Assembly: GCF_018873765.1 (NCBI RefSeq)
Contig: NC_057919.1
Coordinates: forward strand, 66,458,984-66,522,983
DNA: 64,000 nt
Direction of reading: 5' to 3'
Source of the DNA: Telopea speciosissima
Taxonomy: Eukaryota; Streptophyta; Magnoliopsida; Proteales; Proteaceae
Notes under the pieces: model-generated
The model's database searches: none
What the model was told of the DNA's origin: nothing
Seen by the model: only the letters and a program-made list of their open reading frames with translations
Shown here: positions 53,701 through 62,283 of the stretch, piece by piece
How positions within the stretch are numbered: the first letter of the stretch is position 1
Layout of the letters: every line of letters begins with the position of its first letter
Position numbers and translations under genes: made by a program

Positions 53701-55124
53701 GGTCTACTGAACCCTAATCCATATCAACCAATATAACTGCGTACATTGATAGTTATCTACTGATGATGTATTGGCCAACATTATAGGAGATCCCCTTTCC
53801 CCCCCTCCTTTTATAAGATATGACCACTACTTTTCACTGTTGCTTTGCCTTTATTTTTATTATTTTTTCAGTGGATAAATACACTAGGTGAGAAGTTAAG
53901 TGCAACAAACTGTTCTGCAACGTCCATTTGTTTGGGCCTGCTTAAAAAGACACCAGATATGTCTGTAGGGAAAGGATCCTTAGCTCTTGCCTTTTTGCTA
54001 CTTGTTTTTTTAATGCCTTTTAAAGCCATAAATGGAATATATAGGGGTAGACAATTCATCCTTTAGATCCAATCCAACATCAGGGTCCCAACCATCCCAC
54101 TGTTGGAATGACAGGTCTATGTTTTGGTCCACCTGCAAGCGACAGAATTGTGCATAGTCCGTATGTCATCCCACTTAACTCCCATTTATTTAAAAACCTA
54201 CCTGCTTATGCTTTTTCAGGCTTTCTAAAGGCAAAAGCAAATACAGAGAAGGAACCAGCATGAGCAAAGGATCCTTTCACAAGTTTAAAAACCTTTTTTT
54301 GAATTGATATCCAGTCCAGGAAGAAAACATAAGCCCATCCAAAGTTTTGGAAAATCATATACAAGGGCAAGAAATGAAAGTATATAATTATATGTTAAAG
54401 GAATCTTAAATACTGAATATGAAGTTGTATGTAACAGTGGAATGAAGTGTACCTAATAAATGATTGTAATGTAAAGGAATGAACATTGCTTTATTTTGTG
54501 TCAAGCGCACTCCTAGCAATGATGCTGTTATGAATAATCATTTTACCCTACCAAAATATTTCTCCCAGCCTACAGTAATTTCTAATCTGTATTTTCCAAT
54601 CATGAAATTTTTACTGTTGAACTACTTATTATAGGCCAGTAGATGAGTTGTTCTGAATGGTATAATAACTATCTGTGATTCCCAAATTCACAATGCACAT
54701 AATATGATTTAGAAATTACACAATCACTGGAATCAAGCTAATAGGACAGGAATTGTAGTACCATATCTTGGTCCACACTGTTTGTTGGCTGTAGTTACTA
54801 TTTAATGTGAACTACCTATTCCTTATATGATGGCTATATTTTTAGAAAGCTCATCTTAAATATTATTTCTTGCTTGCATGGTAAAATTATAACCTAATGG
54901 AAATTTCAACAGTACTTAATTCTTTTACACTTTCATGATCTACACTTTTTATATTTGTAAATTTTCAGGAAGAACAGGCTATTTATCCTTCCTCGCTTGA
55001 GAATGAAAAGTTCATGGTAGCTATTGTAAACTGCAAAAGGGAAAGAAATGGGCTTTGTGGTGGTCTGGACCTAGGACATGATCCAGTTATGTGGGAGATA
55101 ACTTGTGCTCTGAAATGTGAGTGA
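41744..55124 (+). CDS. OB-fold, RPA1-like nucleic-acid-binding protein with a Cys-rich zinc-ribbon-like segment; function unknown
   Basis: Thirteen exons join in frame: 41744-41998, 42274-42460, 43119-43191, 45477-45624, 46643-46752, 47137-47277, 47348-47489, 47576-47719, 48540-48700, 48820-48894, 49876-50014, 53177-53446, 54969-55124 (2001 nt, 666 aa plus stop). No transit peptide is obvious. The middle has alternating strands compatible with OB folds (RKQITLVDNDGVKINFLLW; MTSISLYGVVKGIFRD then IEDATGIVSVKLHF). The C-terminal part has HVRLNQIEHCHVDTRFSH, a cluster C562, C565, C566, C567, C569 (CNFCCCTC) and FLLKITLADKSAKVFAWC, the layout of the zinc-ribbon OB fold of RPA1-type proteins. A single-stranded DNA or telomere/repair role is a guess; RPA1-like, RADX-, SHLD2- or CTC1-related are options I cannot separate. 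Exon joins are well supported by phase. Confidence 0.85.
43446..43997 (-). mobile_element. 5'-truncated RTE-like LINE with 19-bp target duplication
   Basis: The minus-strand frame 43978-43730 reads MMYGAKCWVVKKCHIDKLSV, then MLRWMCGKTRKDKIRND and LRESRLRWHGHAQRRP, the conserved end of plant RTE-type reverse transcriptases. The 3' end carries (TTG)n (CAACAACAACAAC on the plus strand), and a block CAGCCTT(A)T(C/T)CCAACTAAATGG occurs twice (about 43463 and 43568). The flanking repeat CTATACTTGCGTCATGCTA is at 43427-43445 and 43998-44016. Only the last ~80 codons remain. Confidence 0.9.
44241..45344. mobile_element. hAT-type non-autonomous element with 8-bp target duplication
   Basis: The ends CAAGGTTCAAGAACTCGG and CCGAGTTCTTGAACCATG are inverted repeats. 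Subterminal regions are rich in GGTTTCGACC/CTCGGTT motifs on both sides. The 8-bp duplication GGTCACAT (44233-44240; 45345-45352) is the hAT hallmark. The interior includes a (TA)n tract and a GCG-rich piece (GGCGACCAAGGCGCC region, about 44610-44720). No transposase is visible. Confidence 0.85.
44501..44527. repeat. (TA)n microsatellite
   Basis: About thirteen TA units inside the hAT element. Confidence 0.9.
46250..46428. mobile_element. Foldback MITE in OB-fold gene intron 4
   Basis: GGGATAGGCACACCGCTCAC and GTAAGCTAGTGGGC pair imperfectly with GTCGCTAGCTCGCAATGC and GGGCGGTGTGCCCAGTC. The stretch TTTCAAAGGGGGAAGAGAGA with GATAGACACA resembles part of 41057-41191. Confidence 0.55.
47507..47580 (+). 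repeat. Tandem duplication covering a 3' splice site (OB-fold gene intron 7)
   Basis: CTGTACCGAGTTACTTGATA with TGTTACATAGTTATGTA is followed by CTGTAAAGAGTTACTTGGTA with TGTGACATAGGTATGTG. The downstream copy supplies the acceptor CATAG at 47575. The upstream copy has a second CATAG about 38 bp earlier. Confidence 0.75.
49017..49100. repeat. Three 28-bp tandem units in OB-fold gene intron 10
   Basis: TTCTTGTTACATATCTAATT plus GATAAAAT repeats three times (49017-49044, 49045-49072, 49073-49100) with a single C/T change in the middle copy. Confidence 0.95.
51165..51560 (-). mobile_element. Degraded RTE-like LINE 3' end
   Basis: CTGAGCCTTATCCCAACTAA and ATGGTGTCAGCTACATGAAT match the 3' end of the LINE at 43446. 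On the minus strand traces of SVTEMRTLRWMNGK remain among stops. Older than the 43446 copy; no target duplication recognised. Confidence 0.7.
51689..53120 (+). mobile_element. Possible LTR (or solo LTR) of a retrotransposon
   Basis: TGTTGGAAATGTGTCCATCG follows a polypurine-like GGGGAAAGGAGGGGG (about 51674-51688), as at a 3' LTR start. The interior has leader-like sequence (CTTCTCCAGAAATTCTCTCTC near 52670-52690). I could not find a confident CA end, a partner LTR or a target duplication. Confidence 0.35.
53447..54968 (+). other. OB-fold gene intron 12 (1.5 kb)
   Basis: AT-rich intron sequence with no recognisable element. Acceptor TTTTCAG at 54968. Confidence 0.7.
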
Positions 55125-57982
55125 TCTGTTGTTCAGAGAACTCATTTCTGACATGTCATTTCTATTTGAGAAAAGGCGAATATAATTTCAGGAGCTATTG
55201 GTAAGGTAGTTTGAAATGACCAGAGCTTGATAGCTTGTAACATTAGAGAAAAGTTGGCTCAAAATTAGTTTAGATTGTTGCAGGATATAAGTCAAGAAAA
55301 ATCAGCATTAATAGCTAATTTAACATTTTAAAGTGTTATGATCATAATTTGTTATAATACGTATTATTTAAATAAAAAATCACAGTTATGGGTCTCAGCC
55401 GGGGCTTGCTTTCCTATGCTGGGGTAAAGTAGTTTTTTGTTGTGTGTGTGTATTTGAGAGGGGGGGGTGGTCGACTGAAACTGCCTTTGCGCTTTGTTTG
55501 TTTCCTTACCATTTCCTTCAGCGACGTTGTTTACGAGGGAAATTAAAAGGGAAGTGAAAATGTTCAAACCTAAAAATCTGAAACTTTTATATTCATTACT
55601 TAACACAATTGTATAAAGTTTTTTAAATTTCTTACTATATTTAGTAATGCTGTTCTTTAGATGTAATTTTTATTTCACTGTTACATGCCCAATTTTAGGG
55701 GCAAATCAGTAGCAGGATTGAATTCTGAGTTCTCATCAGACCCTATCATAGAACGGATCCATTATTTGATGACAATTTTTCTTCTTTTCCTCGGATCCTT
55801 ATAGATTGGTTAGGCTCTCTTTGGCATAGTTTATATCTATATTTATGATCTATTTATGAATAATCAATTATGATAATAGGTTATGGGTTATACACTAATT
55901 TTTTTATTATTACTAGACATAATAAATTATATAATGTAAAATAGGTTTGGTATGCTTAAGTGAAGAATAAATTATGTATTATATTATTCATATATATATA
56001 GGGGTGTTGTTCTCTGTGCCGCAGCGCAGGCTGCGCCTAGGCACATGGGGGTGGGTGCAATGACCACCCTACCCCCCCTGCATAGGTTGCCCATGTGCCT
56101 GGGCGCAGCCTGTGCTGCGGCACAAAGAACATTCTATATATATATGTTAAGACAGAGGGGGGTGGTTTACCAAAAAAAAAACAGGATACCAATATAAACA
56201 AATATTAACAGTATAGATGATAAATCATAAACAACTCTTGAACTGTTTATAAATTTATGTTTATATTGATTTATTTTAATGCGAAATATGTGTCATAAAC
56301 CAGACAAAACACATCTATTTATGTGTGTCAGATAAACATAAATTTAAACTATATCAAAGAGAGCCTGTAAATTGTTCATAATTTCATGTGCTTGTTGCAA
56401 GGATCCACATGCCCTCCAATTTTTGCCATGTGGACAAAATGATTTGGCATTTTGACCATCGAAATGCCCATTTGTTTCCTATGATATTCATGGCTCATTG
56501 GCTCCTGATTCAATAGTCTCTCTTTCAAAAAATTTCAATTCATTATAACAAGAAAAAACAAGTATTAAATTAATTACATAATGATATGGAGATATCCACA
56601 AATGTGGTTAAAACCAAACTAGCAGTTATATGACCTGCATGCCATGCAACAACAGTTTTAACTAGCAGTTAAATTAATTACATAATGAATTGGAAATATG
56701 CGTAGTTATATTACCCGGCCATTGCAACAACTAGCCATGGCCTCTACCAGGCTACCAGCTAGGCTGCTTGTACCTTCAGTTTCTCTGTAAAGGGAACCCC
56801 CTCAGTTGATATTGAGGTTGCGAGGGAAACGGTAAGACAAGCGCGTGAAACACAAGTTGGTGGATGCAATACAAGATTGATATGTAACACAATAACAAAA
56901 ATTAAATGCTCATGTTCCTATAATTCCCATTAGGATCATCTTGGTAATCCTTCGATGATTATATTAACTTGGATCGAGCTTTCCTCAAGCCATGGTGAAG
57001 GAAGAATTCTTTCACCGACAAGCAGCCATCTTTGTGCTCGGATGGACATTAAGAACCAATGAAGGGGATTTCAGATAGGGGCAGGGGGAAGTAATAATTA
57101 CGATAGATTCATGGGTGTAAACTTTCTCTATCTTTTCTTTGTTTCAGGCATGGGGCATAAGGATCAATCAAATATGAACTTCTAACATTATATAATTCTC
57201 TACTGTGTCATTCATTGGACAAACCTGATCCAATAAACCTAATCTTGATTTTAATGAGTTCAAATCATGTTGGGTTCATGATAGAAGGAAAGACTTGCAA
57301 TTATTACGTGGAAATCTCAGATTGGTAACTTCTCCATTAGAAATTATGGCCTGGTGGAGTAACCTCTATTAGTATGTCAGCCCGTGAGGGATATAGCTCA
57401 ATTAAGAAAACTCCCCTTGGGAGACAAAAATGATGGTAGTTCCAATGAGTGGCAATAGACAATGGGTAACTGGATGATTAGGCTCGATGGATGTTTGATA
57501 CAGTCTCAATTGGCAGCAAGGACATTGATATTCCGTAATGCACCAAATTTAATGTACCTTCTACCCTTCAGATTTTTTGACTGAATTATTGACTCCAATC
57601 AGAATCAAAGATATGGTAACTAGTGCAAAAAACCATAATAGCCACTTTCCCCTGTTCATTAGGTGCAGCGCCGGGCTCTGCATACTAAAATAAACTGCAG
57701 CAAGATCACTTTCAGGAACAAAATCTCTTAGTGAAGAAAACAATCCCCCCCCCCCCCCAAACAGGAAGTCATAGGCATGGATTTAGCCTTGGGCTTTCCC
57801 TCGTCCATGTTGAGTAGTGGATGCAATTCCCATTTACTGTGATAATTAGTAATCCAGTGAGAACCAAAAATGACAAGAAGAAGTCGGCAGATGATCAAAC
57901 TCTGATAAGCCAATGGAATTATATTACCAACACCACAGGCATATTATGCTGCATCTGATGAGCCAACTCCTAAACATACGAG
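55125..57982. other. Convergent intergenic region between the OB-fold and ALDH22A1 genes
   Basis: 2.9 kb, mostly AT-rich, with a foldback MITE (56001-56134), a TA-rich stretch flanking it, and a C14 tract (57745-57758). Small frames here (for example minus 57561-57743, with a hydrophobic stretch) have no support as genes. The right ~200 bp probably hold the ALDH22A1 3' UTR. Confidence 0.65.
56001..56134. mobile_element. GC-rich foldback MITE in an AT-rich context
   Basis: The arm TTCTCTGTGCCGCAGCGCAG with GCTGCGCCTAGGCACATGGG pairs with CCCATGTGCCTGGGCGCAGC and CTGTGCTGCGGCACAAAGAA. The arms are about 45 bp and the loop about 45 bp. Flanking TATATATA on both sides suggests TA-type target preference. 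Confidence 0.75.
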
Positions 57983-60900
57983 TTAATGATTCCTTCTCAC
58001 AGTGCTGACAGGAGCTTTCTGCAGGATCTTTAAGAGATTAACAAAAGCTCGAAGCCGATCCCACACATTTAAGCCATAAAGTGTTTCTACGAGTGACTCT
58101 TGAAACTCAAAGCCATTCTCCGCAATAGGATACTGCCACCAAGAAAATAAAAGTGGCACCTTAGTAACATGGTTGAAAACTTGTATAGAATAAAGTTGAA
58201 ATTTGCTGAGGCAGACCTGGATTGGTTTAGGGATCATGGTTTTGATGTAAGGCCACCATCTGTCCTCCACAACAGATTTTATAAGACAGCAAGCTCGCAA
58301 TCCTTCCACACCAGCAAATCTTCCAAATCCACTGTGTTTCACACCACCAAATGGCAGGGACTGAAAAATGAATCGGGCATCATCAGTTCAATGGAAATGT
58401 CAAAAGGCTGCAAGCAAAGTTCCAGGAAAAGCAGCTGCCACAAGGGGATGCTAGAAAAGCAAGCCCATAAATAATGGAGGAAAAAATTGAAATGAGGAAA
58501 GATGAACAATAATGACAATTATTTTTGTTTAATTGTCCAAAAAAAAAAATGATGCCAGGTCCATCCTGAACTTTACAAGCATTTCTCCTGGGGAAGGGGG
58601 AGGGAGGGAAAGAGAATTGGTTATATGCCATTAAAAACTCTCCTTTGCATGCCACTTCATCCCACAAAACTCCTCTGGGATTGGGATGCAGCCTCACCAG
58701 CAAAGACGAACCACTAGAAAGACTAGAGAAATTTTCAAACAATGGATGGAACAATTGTAAAGTAATGAAATAAACCTGACACATGTAATTCGAAGCGAAG
58801 TCATTGATTGCAGCAACTCCACAGTGTAACTGGGAAGCTATTTCTTTTGCACGGTGTTGACTGCCAGAAAAAACAGCACAACCAAGCCCATAGTTCGTGT
58901 CATTTGCCAGCCTAATTGCCTCTTCATCAGAACCGAATATCATAATCGGCATGATAGGTCCAAAAGTCTGTAGGTCAGTCAAGAGTATTAGAATACATAA
59001 AGAGCTTGTTCAAGAAATCACCAAAAGCTTTTAAATGATTATAGTGGTACCTCTTCCTGCATCAACCTCATTGTATGGTTAACATTCACTATTACAGTAG
59101 GTGGAAAGAACTGATCAACAGCGTCTTCACCCAGATTGCCAAAGCTTCCTCGACCAGCAATTTCTGCCCCTTTGTCTAAGGCATCATCCACGAGGCTTTG
59201 AAGCCTTTCAGAATGCTCTTGTACACATATGGCACCCATATCATACTTTTCTGCCAATGGAGGGCCCTGCACAAAAATGTCGGTAAACAAGATTTAACTT
59301 GGCCTCAATGAAAGGAAAGGGTTTTTTCTGCTACTTGCAGAATTTGGAAACCACTAACCCCACAACTGCTGGTGTTTTAACCATGATGTGAAACAAAGCG
59401 AAAGTATAATTTCTAGAAGTTCAGTAAAATTGTGGGACAGTAACATGTAGTGAAAGAAGAAGAGATATGTAACCGTAAAAATGCATATCAAATCATGCAG
59501 TATTAATGTTCTAATCAACCAAGCAGAACGGAAAATTAAACTTGCATGTGATGATGGGCAGTAGCACTATTACATACTTTGTAGTTTGTACCACAATTTT
59601 ACAAAGTGGCTAAGACAAGGAATGTCAAGCTGCTGTCAATACGGGATCAAGCTAGCTTGTAGGTAATGACATAGGTTATCCTTAGTCTTCCCTATTGACC
59701 ATGCTACAAGCAATATTGTATCTACCGTCAAGCCGCAGCTTTCATCCATTTTGCATTGTGGTGTTGAATTTTAATGTGGCCATTATCTACTACAGATAAA
59801 TTTTAATGTGGCCATTCTACTACAGACTAAAGTGCTTCTACCCTTACACTGTAAACTATAAGGAAATTATACACTTTCTTGGAACTTTTTCACATTTTTA
59901 GCAATCAAGAAAATGGCAATTGCATGGAGTAAGTGTATTTTCAGACTTTTAGCTAATTCAAAATAATGCAGACATGAAGTATCGTCAGCAGAATAACTGG
60001 CATAGAAGTGTCAGAATGGATAGACTTACAACACAAACAGATTTCACAATTTTGACTACTTGAGCAACAAATGAAGAATAAACATCACGGTGAACGTAAA
60101 ATCTTTCAGCACCAGCACAGTTTTGCCCACTTGACTGAAGAGTAGCCCTAACAGCAATTTGTGCAACCTGTATGATGAAATATAAGTCTTTATATATGGA
60201 AACAGATATGTTAATTCTATAATACTCAATGTACTAGACAAGTAAAGAAAAAAAATATATCATACATGAGGCAAATCGACATCTTCACACACAATAAATG
60301 CATCTTTTCCTCCAAGCTCTAGAGTAACTGGTATTAGTGTCTCAGCAGCCCTTCTCATTATCTGCAACGAAACCCCAAAAGTTCCTTTTTATCAGCAATG
60401 CAGGTGAGGAACAGTTGCAGCAATCTATTCAATCCTTCAGACATTATGGTTTGTTCAAAGGAATATCAAAAGATGAAAAGATCAAGTATAATCATGAAGT
60501 TTCAAGAAATAATGCATTCATTATCTTTCAATGTAGACAAGTGATATGGACTTGTTTTAGGCAAACAAAACAAATTATGCAAATTAACAAAAAAATATGC
60601 TTCATTTAAGCACATTAAACTGTAATATTCTTTTAAAAGAATTATAATGGTGACCAGATCCCTATACTCTCATTAACTACAACAAACATCATGATATTGT
60701 AATCAGTTATATAGCGAAGATATTTTGCACGGAAGTTTTAGTTGAAACTAATAATAGGGTATTTTCTGTGCAGAAAATTTGAAAAAAAAACAGAAATATC
60801 TCCTTGTTGCAATTGGAAAAGCATACCATCTTACCCACACCAGGTGATCCAACAAATATTATTTTGTCCACTGAAGACACTAGAGCTTCCCCTGTTTCAG

Positions 60901-61919
60901 CAAATCTTAAAAGAAAAGGTTTAAATGCTATCAGGACTAAAGTGGAATAATAAGAAGGTACTTAATTATGGAACAAGAAGCCAATGCCACAAATTCATAC
61001 CCTGTTATTACATGGACCAGATTTTCAGGAGCTCCTACAGCAGCAAGAGCTGCTTGGATGATGTGGAAATAGAAACAACCAGACCAACTTGCGTGTTCTG
61101 AAACCTACAATAGAAATGTCGAGGTTTACCGTGCAATTAGCAATAACACTTCAATGGAAATCAATAAGAATGATTCAACACCCCAAGCAATTCTTTACTT
61201 TTGGTTAATATTTGCAGCAAAGTTTTTACTCACTGGAAATTGATCAAGGTAATATGAATCAATTCCTTAGGTAATGCTCACTTCAAAGAAGCATTAGATT
61301 TTTTTTTTTTTTTTAAATTAATAAGAAATCATTAGCTGATTACAATGCAGGCAGCATATGCTTATGTATGATCACAGATGCATTAGTAAGAGAACCAATA
61401 ATATAATAGCATTTTGACCTCCGCATAGCAGATATTGGATCCAAAAGAAACAGAAAGGCCAAGAAAAAGAAAATAATACCATGCAGTAGCAGCATATGCT
61501 TATGCATAACCACACTAAGAACAAAACTAATATTGTCTTTTCTTCTAGAGAATAGCAATGAAAAAGCAATAGAAAGTCCAAGAAAAAGAAGAGTCCAAAG
61601 ATAACATTATTTAATAAAGAAAGTAAAAACACAAAGACAAATATCATCAGCCCAGTTTAGGATAAAGAAGAGAAAATGTAAAAAAAATTGAAAAATTAGC
61701 AACATGGCAATCCAGAAATACAAAGAAGAGGGTCCACAAGACTAGTAATGACAGATATGTACTACCTTTATCACAATACCATTTCCTGAAAATACTGCTG
61801 CTAGCATTGGATTAAAGATATTATGGAATGGATAATTCCATGAAACAATGGCGCCAATCACACCAAGTGGATGGAATTCCACTTTTGATTTTTTATAAAA
61901 CATTGACCTTCCAGAAGAC
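57983..61919 (-). CDS. ALDH22A1: Aldehyde dehydrogenase family 22 member A1, C-terminal ~70% (5' exons outside window)
   Basis: Nine exons: 61919-61766, 61104-61001, 60905-60827, 60361-60266, 60167-60030, 59266-59051, 58967-58776, 58360-58217, 58132-57983 (1273 nt; 423 aa visible). It starts inside a codon, so it is partial. Visible features in order: [14 protein letters not shown] (oxyanion Asn), [10 protein letters not shown] (nucleotide-binding turn), [10 protein letters not shown] (general-base Glu), [14 protein letters not shown] (catalytic Cys), [25 protein letters not shown]. The C-terminal extension ([20 protein letters not shown]) is specific to the plant ALDH22 family. It oxidises aldehydes with NAD(P)+; the physiological substrate of ALDH22 is not established. 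In Arabidopsis the full protein is about 596 aa, so roughly 170 residues lie beyond 64000. The intron upstream of 61919 contains a hAT-related insertion. Confidence 0.95.
59768..59825. repeat. Short tandem duplication in an ALDH22A1 intron
   Basis: TTTTAATGTGGCCATT(A)TCTACTACAGA occurs twice with small changes (about 59769 and 59800). Confidence 0.7.
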
Positions 61920-62280
61920 CTGAAAGACAGGAAAAGAATGATAACTATTCAATTAGCATGCTCGTGTACTAAATTTATACCATGATTTAGAAAATAGTTT
62001 CAGTTTCTCATAAATCAATGTCAAGTGGCACATACACAAAAACTCACTCACACTCCTAAAGGAACTAAAAGAAGAGGAACTTGAAGTATAACTTGGATAC
62101 ATAGTCAGTACTTACCAGTTAGTATTGCAAACTCTTTTCTCTAAATTTATTTATGGTTTGTACATGATCTTTTCCCCATTTTGTGTCAGTAAACTTTTAT
62201 TGAACTCATCAAGGAGTGAGAGGAGAAAGGGAAAGAAATAGAAATAAAAAAAAACTCTTTCAGACGCTTGCTAACGAGCA
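61920..62280 (-). other. ALDH22A1 intron sequence before the hAT-like insertion
   Basis: No further ALDH exon could be recognised upstream (rightward) of 61919 within the window. Confidence 0.6.
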
Positions 62281-62283
62281 TGG

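Noticed and set aside
57561-57913. Two short minus-strand frames downstream of ALDH22A1
   Set aside because: No conserved motif, no introns and probably 3' UTR or spacer. One frame is extended by a C14 tract.
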